A stretch of DNA of 64,000 bases from Paludibacter sp. (lineage in GTDB: Bacteria > Bacteroidota > Bacteroidia > Bacteroidales > Paludibacteraceae): contig JAFLKK010000019.1 in the NCBI GenBank assembly GCA_019163375.1, positions 308,730 through 372,729 of the forward strand, written 5' to 3'. Both the position numbers and the translations under genes were made by a program. The notes under the pieces are model-generated. The model had not been told where the DNA came from. It saw only the letters and a program-made list of their open reading frames with translations, and did no database searches. Positions 1-8,280 of the stretch are shown here, one piece after another (the first letter of the stretch is position 1; each line of letters begins with the position of its first letter).

Positions 1-1319
1 GCGTGTGTTATAATCAGCCAACCGTCTTTTGTTTCAATTGGAGAGCCAGCATTGCCAATTTGCACCAATTCCCATGGGTATTTGGGCTGCTGAATGATTT
101 TTGCGCTACTCCAGATATTAATATTGTCGGAGTAAGCAATGTAATTATTTACGCCGTCAATCCTGCACAACATGGCATATTTCCCGTTTATTTTTCTTGG
201 GAAGAGTGCCATTCCTTTGTTTTGAGCAATTTCGCCGTTAATTGGTAAGATTCTAAAATCATAGAAATCTTTTGTGCTGATTAATTTAGGTAAAATGGCT
301 ATTCCGTCGTAAGCTGTGTAGGTGGCATAATAGGTGATTTCACCATTGTCATCCGTGAATTTGACGAAACGTGCATCTTCAATTCCTTTTTGTTCGGTTG
401 CTGAAATTGGGAAAATGACCCTTTCGGAAATGGCCGAATCAATTGAAAAATGAATTTCGTAATGTGACGAAGCCAGCCACGTCATGTCATTGATGATTTT
501 TATCTGCTCCTCTGTAACATTCTCATCTTTCCGTGCAATAGCAAGGTTTCTCATCAACTCGCCATAGGTAAAGTTATTTCCAAGCTTGTCTAAAATAAAT
601 GCCGGTGAAACTACATTCACCTCTGCTTTCACTTCCTTGTCTTGATTGTCAACAATTACAGGTGCTAGTGAATTTTCGACTTCTTGTATTCCTTCAATTT
701 TCTCAATGATAACCGGCGAAATAGAGTTCCCTTGTTCTTGCATTTCCATCAATTTTTTCTGGAAAATCTCTTTTTCGTAGATGTTTCGTTTAATTACATC
801 TGCTTCGGCCAACATTTTTCCAACTGGTTCAAGACTCAGATTATTGTTTTTATCAAGAGTTCCGGACCGGAAAACAATAGAGGAGATATGTCCCTCACCT
901 GTGGCACGAAAACTAAAAATGACTCTTTTCTCATTCGTACCTATCTCCGACTGATCGGGGTGTTCAATGATAGATGGATTAAAGAATGCTGCAGATTCAA
1001 TGGAGTATTCCATTGTGAAATAGGATCCTATCAAAGCCTTTTGTGCCGAACTAAGATCTTCTTTATTTACTTCTATGTTGTCAAATATTGGAGTAAGTTT
1101 ATCAAAATGTTTTTCGAATATTCGAGATATATTTCTGTGACGCCGGGAGAAACCTCTCAACAATTGGCTCATGGCAATATTCACTTCTTTTTCCGGCATT
1201 GCCAGTACTTTTCGGATTATATCTGCTGATCTATCATCATTTACGTATAAAAAACGTGGGATAATTCTTGAAGGATCAGGCGAGAAAATAAACTTTTTTC
1301 TGTTTACGGCTACTTGCAT
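1..1319 (-). CDS. Glycoside hydrolase family 130 protein (mannoside phosphorylase/hydrolase), 3' end outside window
   Basis: This frame is absent from the ORF track because it has no stop inside the window. I translated it from the ATG complementary to 1317-1319; it stays open to base 1 (about 439 codons). It begins MQVAVNRKKFIFSPDPSRII and later has the GH130 signature region GIEDARFVKF followed by YYATYTAYDG and GKYAMLCRIDG. GH130 enzymes are five-bladed beta-propellers that phosphorolyse or hydrolyse beta-mannosides, usually in mannan or N-glycan use. The long N-terminal helical part before the propeller suits the roughly 490-residue Bacteroidetes members. No signal peptide is visible, so it is probably cytoplasmic. 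Phosphorylase versus hydrolase cannot be decided here, because the C-terminal part that helps define the subfamily is missing. The family call is firm. Confidence 0.85.
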   Translation of the reverse strand, partial: MQVAVNRKKFIFSPDPSRIIPRFLYVNDDRSADIIRKVLAMPEKEVNIAMSQLLRGFSRRHRNISRIFEKHFDKLTPIFDNIEVNKEDLSSAQKALIGSYFTMEYSIESAAFFNPSIIEHPDQSEIGTNEKRVIFSFRATGEGHISSIVFRSGTLDKNNNLSLEPVGKMLAEADVIKRNIYEKEIFQKKLMEMQEQGNSISPVIIEKIEGIQEVENSLAPVIVDNQDKEVKAEVNVVSPAFILDKLGNNFTYGELMRNLAIARKDENVTEEQIKIINDMTWLASSHYEIHFSIDSAISERVIFPISATEQKGIEDARFVKFTDDNGEITYYATYTAYDGIAILPKLISTKDFYDFRILPINGEIAQNKGMALFPRKINGKYAMLCRIDGVNNYIAYSDNINIWSSAKIIQQPKYPWELVQIGNAGSPIETKDGWLIITH

Positions 1320-1517
1320 TTTTTTTGTTTTTAAAACGATTTAATCTTTAAATTCAATATTCTAAATTTAAAATTATACCTCAGGGCATTTAGAACTCTA
1401 TTTAACACCTGAGTCTTTTTTTTGCAAGAAATATTTTTTTATCTGTTTTTTTAGTTTCTTGTTTAAGTTTGGTGTTTATATACTGTTTTTTAGAACAATA
1501 AATAAATTGGTTTAATT

Positions 1518-2141
1518 TTATGGTTTTATATAGTTTAAAATTACTTGTACATTCTCATTACGTCTGTGTGCTAATAGTTCCTTGGTGTGTTCTTCATCAA
1601 GTTGTAAAATGCCATTGGCTATGGGTAACAACATAAAAAGTCCTGCATTGAGGGTAACCATTGTAATGATTATATCTATAAGCTCAATTTTGCGGGCACG
1701 TCCTTCGTCTATTTCTTGCTGAAGTTCATTGTTTAGTCTTGTAAACAGCTCAAAAGGAACCGCCTGTAGTTTATTGCGTAAATTTTTAAGATTTTCTGGC
1801 AGTCGGGATAGTTCAGTGGCTACTAATAGTGGCAATTTTGGATTGTTTGTCAGTAAGTCGAAGTGCGACTCTACTGCATGTCTTACTTTTTCTGAGAAAG
1901 AGATATTCCCAAAATTCTGTGATGCATATAGATGTTCGAAAAGCATTCTGAATTTTTTCTCAAAAATAGTGTTGAACAAGTTATCTTTTGTCCGGAAATA
2001 GTAATGGACTAAGGCTTGATTACAGCCGGCCACTCTAGCTATCTCAGTAGTGGAAGTCGACGTAAATCCTTTTTCGAGAAATAGTTTCTCGGCAACTTCC
2101 AAAATCGTCTGTTCCATTGACAGGTCATTCTTAATGTCCAT
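1518..2141 (-). CDS. TetR/AcrR family transcriptional regulator
   Basis: The 207-residue protein has an N-terminal TetR helix-turn-helix (about residues 10-57: AEKLFLEKGFTSTSTTEIAR, then CNQALVHYYFRTKDNLF) and an all-helical C-terminal ligand domain. Members are dimeric repressors, often of efflux or lipid genes, that are released by a small ligand. The gene stands alone, with nnr downstream in the same orientation on the other side (1.5 kb away in coordinates) and no efflux gene directly beside it, so its target is unclear. A good inverted repeat (TTATTGAA-N6-TTCAATAA) lies just upstream and could be its own operator. The ligand is unknown; the family call is safe. Confidence 0.9.
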   Translation of the reverse strand: MDIKNDLSMEQTILEVAEKLFLEKGFTSTSTTEIARVAGCNQALVHYYFRTKDNLFNTIFEKKFRMLFEHLYASQNFGNISFSEKVRHAVESHFDLLTNNPKLPLLVATELSRLPENLKNLRNKLQAVPFELFTRLNNELQQEIDEGRARKIELIDIIITMVTLNAGLFMLLPIANGILQLDEEHTKELLAHRRNENVQVILNYIKP

Positions 2142-2194
2142 ATTTAATTGTTATATTTAATAGCTCTATTAATTGGCTACAAAGGAATACTTTT

Positions 2195-2216
2195 TTATTG
2201 AATAATGGTTCAATAA
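2195..2216. promoter_or_regulatory. Inverted repeat, candidate TetR operator
   Basis: TTATTGAA-N6-TTCAATAA is a perfect 8-bp inverted repeat located 54-75 bases upstream of the TetR start codon and downstream of the nnr stop. A TTCCTTTG element (complement of 2180-2187) that fits the Bacteroides -7 box lies between it and the gene. Autoregulation by the TetR protein is inferred from position and symmetry only. Confidence 0.45.
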
Positions 2217-2253
2217 ATCAATATAAATTTCAATAATTTGCAATAATTAACGG

Positions 2254-3765
2254 TCAGTGGATTGATGTCGAATTGTACGCTTTTCCGATATTTTCTATAA
2301 TGTCACCGGCAATAAGCGACTCAGTTGATTGGTTTTTTAATGCCAGGTCACCAGCAAGTCCGTGAAGGTAAACGCCAACTTTAGCAGCATCTACAGGAGC
2401 ATAAGCTTGTGCCATTAATCCTGCTAGCATTCCTGTGAGTACATCGCCCGATCCTGCTGTTGCCATGCCCGAGTTGCCGGTACTGTTGAAATACAGCTTC
2501 CCATTCGGAGTTGCGATAAGCGTATTTGCACCCTTCAAAATAATGATTATTTGAAGTTCTCGGGCATATTCCGAGGCTTTTATCATTCGGTCGTAGCCTG
2601 AGTTGCACTTTCCGAAAAGTCGTTCAAATTCTTTTGGGTGAGGAGTTATGATGCTGTTTTTGGGTATAAGTGGAAGTAATTCTTTATTTTGAGAAATAAT
2701 GTTTAGAGCATCTGCATCTAAAATACACGGTTTGTTATAATTTTTCAGAAAATGGTGTAACATTTCCACCGTTTCTGCATTTTTGCCAATTCCGGGTCCT
2801 ATAGCAACAGCATTGTAAGTTTCCAATGTTTCTATTTCTGTTATGAAATTGTCGACCTTGTCCGACTGAAAAATAGCTTCTGGAACAACCGATTGGACGA
2901 TAATTCTATTTGCGGCTGCACTATGAACAGTAACCAATCCTGCTCCACTACGCAAGGCAGCTCTTGCCGATAAAACAGCAGCCCCAGCCATGTCTAAGCT
3001 TCCGGCTGCAATAAAGGCGTGACCAAATGTGCCTTTGTGCGAAAATTTATTCCGTTCTTTTAAGAGCGAAAGAATATCGTTTTGCTCCAGATAAAACAAA
3101 TTACTTTCGGTCATTTCAATTGCTTTCGGATGTAATTCAATGGCAACCGTCCTCCAGTTTCCAACATACTTTGCATTTTCGGGAAGAAGAAATGATAATT
3201 TTGGAAATTGGATGCTGAGTGTATAATCAGCCCTGACAATTATTGAAGAATCCTCAATTGTATTTTCTTCGCCATGAAGTCCCGACGGAATATCAATTGC
3301 CACTACTTTACAACCACTGCTGTTCATCCATTCAACTGCCTGAGCGTAACTGCCGGTTAGTGGTCGGCTCAATCCGGAACCAAAGAGGCCATCAATCAGA
3401 ATGGAGTCTTCGTTAATAGAAGGAGCAATGAATTCATTTCCTAATTCGGTCAAAGCTGTAGGGTATCTTTCCAGTAGCCGTTTCCTATTTGTCTCACAGT
3501 CAACAGAAAGAGCGCCTGTGTGCAATAAATAGGAAGAAACGGGATAACCCAACTGCAGTAACATTCTAGCCATTGCCAGCGCATCTCCACCATTATTTCC
3601 CGGGCCAGCAAGAACGCAAATAGTTTGTAAATATGGGAATTGTCCAACAAACTCCCAATAAAGAGCATCGGCAGCCCGCTCCATTAAATCGATAGATGCA
3701 ATGGGTTCGTGCTCAATAGTGTACTGATCAAGCTGTTTGATTTGAGTAGTGCTGAAGAATTTCAT
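2254..3765 (-). CDS. nnr: Bifunctional NAD(P)H-hydrate epimerase / ADP-dependent NAD(P)H-hydrate dehydratase
   Basis: The 503-residue fusion repairs hydrated NAD(P)H (NADHX). Residues 1-215 form the YjeF_N epimerase domain, with CVLAGPGNNGGDALAMARML and the DGLFGSGLSRPL loop. Residues 220-500 form the ribokinase-like YjeF_C dehydratase, with KGTFGHAFIAAGSLDMAGAA, ILDADALN, TPHPKEFERLFG and the phosphate-binding loop TAGSGDVLTGMLAGLMAQ. Both halves look intact and the length matches the usual fused bacterial form (about 500). It is cytoplasmic and appears monocistronic; a TATATTTG box (complement of 3797-3804) lies upstream. Confidence 0.95.
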   Translation of the reverse strand: MKFFSTTQIKQLDQYTIEHEPIASIDLMERAADALYWEFVGQFPYLQTICVLAGPGNNGGDALAMARMLLQLGYPVSSYLLHTGALSVDCETNRKRLLERYPTALTELGNEFIAPSINEDSILIDGLFGSGLSRPLTGSYAQAVEWMNSSGCKVVAIDIPSGLHGEENTIEDSSIIVRADYTLSIQFPKLSFLLPENAKYVGNWRTVAIELHPKAIEMTESNLFYLEQNDILSLLKERNKFSHKGTFGHAFIAAGSLDMAGAAVLSARAALRSGAGLVTVHSAAANRIIVQSVVPEAIFQSDKVDNFITEIETLETYNAVAIGPGIGKNAETVEMLHHFLKNYNKPCILDADALNIISQNKELLPLIPKNSIITPHPKEFERLFGKCNSGYDRMIKASEYARELQIIIILKGANTLIATPNGKLYFNSTGNSGMATAGSGDVLTGMLAGLMAQAYAPVDAAKVGVYLHGLAGDLALKNQSTESLIAGDIIENIGKAYNSTSIH

Positions 3766-3796
3766 TGTCAGAGGTGTTGGTAGTTATATGTGCTGA

Positions 3797-3804
3797 CAAA
3801 TATA
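3797..3804 (-). promoter_or_regulatory. -7 box (TATATTTG) for nnr
   Basis: The minus-strand octamer TATATTTG matches the Bacteroidetes primary sigma -7 consensus TAnnTTTG and lies about 30 bases upstream of the nnr ATG. No -33 TTTG was found at the usual 19-21 base spacing, so the call rests on the -7 box alone. Confidence 0.5.
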
Positions 3805-3899
3805 TGCAAAATAGGACAAATACTATTTGTTTCTAAAATTTTTGCTGTCTCTTTTTCTTTTGTAGGTAGAAAAAAGTGTTCGAATTATTAATTTATGCA

Positions 3900-3907
3900 T
3901 ATCTTTG
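3900..3907 (+). promoter_or_regulatory. -7 box (TATCTTTG) for the NagB/PIG-L gene
   Basis: TATCTTTG matches TAnnTTTG exactly and would start transcription about 30 bases before the first ATG of the downstream gene. Confidence 0.6.
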
Positions 3908-3941
3908 AACTAGCTTTTTGATCCCAACTTCAATTTGAAAG

Positions 3942-6341
3942 ATGTTTACAATGGAAACTAAAAAATATATCACCGAAAGCAAAGTAGAAGACTATTTCGA
4001 AAAGCAATTCAAGAATCCGGACATCAAAAAATCGGATGAAAAAATCAAGGTTGTTGTGGTTGATAATTATATCAATCTGGGTCAAATCACAGCTCTGCGT
4101 TTTTTGGAATGGGTAGCACTCAACCCGGGTGGAGTAGTAGCACTTCCAACTGGAAAAACGCCGGAATTTTTCATTAAATGGATGAAATATTACCTCGAGA
4201 ACTGGGATGCGGAGATGAAGACAGGATTACTGCATAAAATAGGATTGGATGTAACATTAAGGCCTGATTTCAAGTCGCTTTATTTTGTAATGATTGACGA
4301 GTTTTTCCCGCTCGATCCATTGCACGAACGCTCGTTCAATTACTTTGTGAAGCGTTTTTATATTGAAGGATTTGGATTTGATGAAAAAAAGGCACTTTTC
4401 ATTGATACTTTCAATATACCTGAAGCCGATCAGGCTTATCTGGATGGCTGTAAGAATATTGCTGAAATTTTCCCCGAAGGAATTATTGACCTGAGTCTGC
4501 GCATCAATCATCCCGACAACGAAAGAGCGGCATTGCAAAAGAAAACCATTAAATACTTCGACCAATTCTGCGAAAATTATGAAGAAAAGATACGAGAAAT
4601 GGGTGGGATTGGATTCTTTCTTGGTGGCATTGGTCCAGATGGTCATATAGCGTTCGATGTAAAAGGGTCGAGTCATCATTCACATACCCGACTAACTAAT
4701 ATCAACTACGAAACACAGGCCGCTGCGGCTGTCGATCTTGGCGGTATTGAATCGGTGCGTAAAAAAGCAGTTATCACCATTGGGTTGAATACCATCACGC
4801 ATAATCCGGACGTAGTGGCCATTATTATTGCCGCCGGCGAATCGAAATCTCAGTTGATTGCCTCGGCTATCGAGTCGCAACCTTCGTTGGAATACCCCGG
4901 CAGTGCGCTTCAGAAGCTGGAAAACTCACGGTTTTATCTGACGAAAGGAGCCGCTATAAAACTCCATGAACGCAAAAGAATTGCGATCCTTGAGCAACCC
5001 AATCCGGATACGAAAACCCTTGATAAATTGATTGTTGACGGGGCTTTGGAAGAAAATGTTACGTTGCAGGAAATGACTTCCGAAAATTTTAAAACCACCA
5101 ATCAGTATTTGCTTTTAGCTCAACAAGTGAGTGGCGAATCGTTGGCTTCATTGGCACAAGCCACTCATAAACGCATTGTAGAAAAGCTCAAAAAAGGTCT
5201 TAATCCGCCTATTCAAAGTAAGATATTACACACAGCTCCTCATCACGATGATATTGAGTTGGCTTATTTCCCTTTATTGCACCATTTGGTACGGTCGGAA
5301 CACAACGACAATCATTTTGTGTATTGCACAAGTGGTTTTACATCGGTTACTAACGAGTATATCAATAGTAATCTGATAGCACTGAGGAATTTGATTGCCA
5401 GCGGGAAAATTGAGAAATACCTTGATAACAAACGCCTTTTTGAACAAGATGGCTTCTGGGACGATATCACCGGAACATTGAACGCCATTGCCAATAAAAA
5501 TAGCGAAGAACAAAGCGTTTACATTGCTTGCCGGTTGGCTCGCCATTTGGTTCGTTGGTTGAAGGTAAAGACTTTGAAAGAGCTTTTGCCTACGCTAAAT
5601 GAAACCATTCAACATCTTTCAACCATTGATCCGGGAACGAAGGAAACGGAAATAGCGCAGGTCATTAAAGGCTGGACGCGTGAGTTTGAAGCAGAACTGG
5701 TTTGGGAACATTTTGGTATCGGACTGGATCATGTTTCGCACCTTGGATTGCAATTTTATACCAGCGATATTTTTGTGGAATATCCTGATCCCGACCGCGA
5801 TGTAAAACCGATTTTAGATTTGCTCGAAAAGGTTCGTCCTAACATTGTATCCTTGGCGTTGGATCCCGAAGGTAGTGGTCCCGACACGCATTTTAAAACG
5901 CTGATAGCCATTTCTAATGCTTTGGAAAAATATGTAGAGAAATATCACGTCACCGATTTAAAAATCTGGGGATATCGGAATATCTGGTCGAAATTCCATA
6001 TCAGCGATGTGAGCATGATTGTTCCTGTTTCGCTGAATTCGTTTGCAGTGCTCAGCAGTATGTTCAACAATTGTTTTGTAAGTCAGAAATCGGCCTCTTT
6101 CCCGAGTTATGAATACGAAGGTCCATTCAGCGATCTTGCACAGCGCATTTGGGTGGAGCAACATCACCAATTGACGACACTCTTTGGACGCGATTTCTTT
6201 TATGATAGCAAATTGCCATTACTAAAGCGTTCGTACGGAGCTATTTATCTTAAGGAAATGACTTATAAAGAGTTTTGCAGCGAAATAGAATTTATAAAAG
6301 GTATGATTGATACCAAAAAAGGATTAAAAGAGTTGAAATAA
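3942..6341 (+). CDS. Glucosamine-6-phosphate deaminase-like (NagB) domain fused to a PIG-L/LmbE deacetylase-like domain
   Basis: The 799-residue cytoplasmic protein has a NagB/RpiA isomerase fold in residues 1-370 (GGVVALPTGKTPEFFIKWM, DEFFPL, then the catalytic-region motif FFLGGIGPDGHIAFD). A second part, from about residue 425, starts with HTAPHHDDIELAY, the PIG-L/LmbE zinc-binding signature. NagB turns glucosamine-6-P into fructose-6-P and ammonia; LmbE-type enzymes remove N-acetyl groups, so one chain could carry out two steps of amino-sugar use. Bacteroides encode a related NagB-like protein of about 660 residues; this one is longer. ATG codons at 3942 and 3951 are both possible starts. 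The substrate is an inference, and Bacteroidetes usually also carry a separate short nagB. Confidence 0.8.
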   Translation: MFTMETKKYITESKVEDYFEKQFKNPDIKKSDEKIKVVVVDNYINLGQITALRFLEWVALNPGGVVALPTGKTPEFFIKWMKYYLENWDAEMKTGLLHKIGLDVTLRPDFKSLYFVMIDEFFPLDPLHERSFNYFVKRFYIEGFGFDEKKALFIDTFNIPEADQAYLDGCKNIAEIFPEGIIDLSLRINHPDNERAALQKKTIKYFDQFCENYEEKIREMGGIGFFLGGIGPDGHIAFDVKGSSHHSHTRLTNINYETQAAAAVDLGGIESVRKKAVITIGLNTITHNPDVVAIIIAAGESKSQLIASAIESQPSLEYPGSALQKLENSRFYLTKGAAIKLHERKRIAILEQPNPDTKTLDKLIVDGALEENVTLQEMTSENFKTTNQYLLLAQQVSGESLASLAQATHKRIVEKLKKGLNPPIQSKILHTAPHHDDIELAYFPLLHHLVRSEHNDNHFVYCTSGFTSVTNEYINSNLIALRNLIASGKIEKYLDNKRLFEQDGFWDDITGTLNAIANKNSEEQSVYIACRLARHLVRWLKVKTLKELLPTLNETIQHLSTIDPGTKETEIAQVIKGWTREFEAELVWEHFGIGLDHVSHLGLQFYTSDIFVEYPDPDRDVKPILDLLEKVRPNIVSLALDPEGSGPDTHFKTLIAISNALEKYVEKYHVTDLKIWGYRNIWSKFHISDVSMIVPVSLNSFAVLSSMFNNCFVSQKSASFPSYEYEGPFSDLAQRIWVEQHHQLTTLFGRDFFYDSKLPLLKRSYGAIYLKEMTYKEFCSEIEFIKGMIDTKKGLKELK

Positions 6342-6363
6342 GTTTTTTTGTGGGGACAAACAA

Positions 6364-6398
6364 AACGAGCTAAGGAGTTTCTTATTCCTTAGCTCGTT
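6364..6398. terminator. Bidirectional terminator between NagB/PIG-L gene and rlmF
   Basis: AACGAGCTAAGGAG and CTCCTTAGCTCGTT-type arms form a 14-bp stem (aacgagctaaggag / ttccttagctcgtt) with a short loop between two convergent genes. Confidence 0.75.
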
Positions 6399-6413
6399 AT
6401 AATGTGTTCTAAA

Positions 6414-7385
6414 TCAAAATGCATTCCACCTTGTGCTTCTCCAACCATTTTGTTGGTCTTCTTTTAAAAATGTCCACGCCACAATGCGGCTGGATTTTGT
6501 TCCCTGGCTCATTTCGATTGTTTTTACTTCAACGGCACTTACATTTTGGAGTGCTTCATAGACACTCTTCAGTAATGATTTTCTCGATATTTGTGTTGTA
6601 AACCAAAAACAGTTGGACCCAAACTGCTTGCTTTGGCGTATCATGGTGCGCACAAAACGCTCCTCACCACCTTCGCACCAAAGTTCGTTGCTCTGACCGC
6701 CAAAATTCATTACCGGCGTGGTTATCTTTTTGTGGTTCAAGCTACTCATTTTGCTTAATGTTGCCTTCTGGGCTTCTTCCATCGAAGTATGAAACGGAGG
6801 ATTACAGATGGTAATATCTATCGGTTCGTTTCGGAGCATGATGCCGTGGAAAATATCATTTGGATTTTCTTGCAATGAAAGAGTAATCTGATTGGCCAGT
6901 TTCGGATTGTTATTGCAAATTTTTCGAGCCGATTCGAGGGCTGTCGCATCAATGTCAGATCCTACAAATGTCCAACCGTATTCTTTGTTGCCAATAATTG
7001 GGAAAACACAACTGGCACCAACACCAATATCCATGCATTTTACTTTGCCTCCAACAGGAATTTTACCTCCATTGGAACTGCCTAGCAAATCGGCAATGTG
7101 ATGAATGTAATCCGCACGTCCCGGTATGGGCGGGCATAAATAGCCACTGGGGATATCCCAATAGCCGACAGAATAATACTGTTTCAACAAGGCTTTGTTC
7201 AGCCATTTTACCGCTTTTGGATTTGCAAAATCAATCGATTCATCACCGTATTCATTCAACTTTACATATTTGGCCAGTTCAGGGCAAGTGATTATCAATT
7301 GCTTAAAATCATAACGTTCCCGATGTTTATTGCGAGGATGTAAGACGGTTTTTTCAGCGGGGTGTACTTTTTTAATATCGGCCAT
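6414..7385 (-). CDS. rlmF: 23S rRNA (adenine(1618)-N6)-methyltransferase RlmF
   Basis: This enzyme methylates N6 of A1618 in 23S rRNA using SAM. The start is moved from the track's 7421 to the ATG at 7385, because a TACCTTTG promoter box (complement of 7419-7426) overlaps the longer start; the resulting protein begins MADIKKVHPAEKTVLHPRNK (323 residues). Diagnostic segments are LHPRNKHRERYDF near the N-terminus, the SAM-site region MDIGVGASCVFPIIG, and the N6-adenine methylase motif CNPPFHTSMEEA. It is a single gene, convergent with the preceding gene. Confidence 0.93.
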   Translation of the reverse strand: MADIKKVHPAEKTVLHPRNKHRERYDFKQLIITCPELAKYVKLNEYGDESIDFANPKAVKWLNKALLKQYYSVGYWDIPSGYLCPPIPGRADYIHHIADLLGSSNGGKIPVGGKVKCMDIGVGASCVFPIIGNKEYGWTFVGSDIDATALESARKICNNNPKLANQITLSLQENPNDIFHGIMLRNEPIDITICNPPFHTSMEEAQKATLSKMSSLNHKKITTPVMNFGGQSNELWCEGGEERFVRTMIRQSKQFGSNCFWFTTQISRKSLLKSVYEALQNVSAVEVKTIEMSQGTKSSRIVAWTFLKEDQQNGWRSTRWNAF

Positions 7386-7418
7386 TTCAATTGTATTTGA
7401 GAAGTTTGTATTTGCTTG

Positions 7419-7426
7419 CAAAGGTA
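7419..7426 (-). promoter_or_regulatory. -7 box (TACCTTTG) for rlmF
   Basis: The minus-strand TACCTTTG matches TAnnTTTG. It overlaps the upstream ATG of the ORF track and so supports the downstream start at 7385. Confidence 0.6.
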
Positions 7427-7590
7427 CGGATTATTGAGTGTAATGGTGCAGAAATAAGAAAATGATTATTTGACAGAGCCAGCAAATCGAGAACCGGTTT
7501 TAGGAACAATGGAAATGTGTCTGTTTTGAATGTAAAATAAGCTTTTTTCTACTTTGTTTAGATTTTGTATTGAAAATGTAATTTTATTAG

Positions 7591-7621
7591 TTGCATATGT
7601 CAATCATTATTCGTTCCTTTG
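7591..7621 (+). promoter_or_regulatory. MarR promoter with candidate operator
   Basis: TTGCATATGTCAA (7591-7603) precedes a TTCCTTTG -7-like box (7614-7621). It resembles TTGACATAGTCAA found right after the marR stop; both are followed by TCAT (shared GTCAATCAT). The placement just upstream of the -7 box suits autorepression by the MarR protein. This is an inference from sequence similarity of the two sites. Confidence 0.5.
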
Positions 7622-7642
7622 CATAAAATTTAATATCTGAAA

Positions 7643-8101
7643 ATGGAAATAGTAAAAATGCCTTTAGGAATGGTCGTTATTAAAATGTTGAAACCAATGT
7701 TTTGTGTATTGGAAATGCGTGCCGCTAAGCAGACAGATCTAAAGCTTACGATGCCTCAGTTTGTTTTACTTTTTACAATAAATGAGGAAAAGGAAGAGGT
7801 AATTTTGAAAGATATGGCCGAGAAATTGGGCAAAGATAAGTCAGCAATATTGAGAATGATTGACTTATTAGAAAAGAAAGAACTTGTACGTAGGGTAGTT
7901 GATCAAAATGACAGACGGAAAAACCAACTAATGGTTACCAAAAAGGGTGAACGTCTTATTGCTGAATTTCGCAAAATAGAATCGGAATTGAATAGTGAGC
8001 TTTTGGAAGGACTTTCGGAAGCCGATATGGAGACTTTTTATAAAGTTGCGAATCACATACAAATCAAATCAGAACAATTAAAAATCGCCTCGACAATATG
8101 A
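7643..8101 (+). CDS. MarR family transcriptional regulator
   Basis: The 152-residue winged-helix protein has LGKDKSAILRMIDLLEKKEL as recognition helix and RRVVDQNDRRKNQLMVTKKG as the wing, the classic MarR pattern. MarR dimers usually repress efflux genes and let go when they bind phenolic or other small molecules. It lies 179 bases upstream of, and co-directional with, a complete RND efflux operon, which is its most likely target. TTGAC-ATA-GTCAA sites lie on both sides of the gene. Confidence 0.92.
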   Translation: MEIVKMPLGMVVIKMLKPMFCVLEMRAAKQTDLKLTMPQFVLLFTINEEKEEVILKDMAEKLGKDKSAILRMIDLLEKKELVRRVVDQNDRRKNQLMVTKKGERLIAEFRKIESELNSELLEGLSEADMETFYKVANHIQIKSEQLKIASTI

Positions 8102-8114
8102 TTGACATAGTCAA
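8102..8114. promoter_or_regulatory. Candidate MarR operator (TTGAC-ATA-GTCAA)
   Basis: A perfect 5-bp inverted repeat starts immediately after the marR stop codon in the gap before the efflux operon. It closely resembles the site in the marR promoter (13 of 17 bases including the shared GTCAATCAT tail). It is inferred to be the repressor site controlling the pump. Confidence 0.5.
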
Positions 8115-8280
8115 TCATATTCAATATAGGTAAAGAAATACAAAGGAACTCCATTCTTTCTGACGAAAACAAACTCGGTTAAACCAACCAAGTGGACGTG
8201 GGTGGAGTTATCAATTCTTTGTTTTAAAAGTAATCATATCTATTATAATTAATTATTATCAAAGTTGTAAAGTTAAGTGT

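Noticed and set aside
684-1229. 181-residue plus-strand ORF
   Set aside because: It is the antisense shadow of the GH130 frame, which runs off the left edge and is therefore missing from the track.
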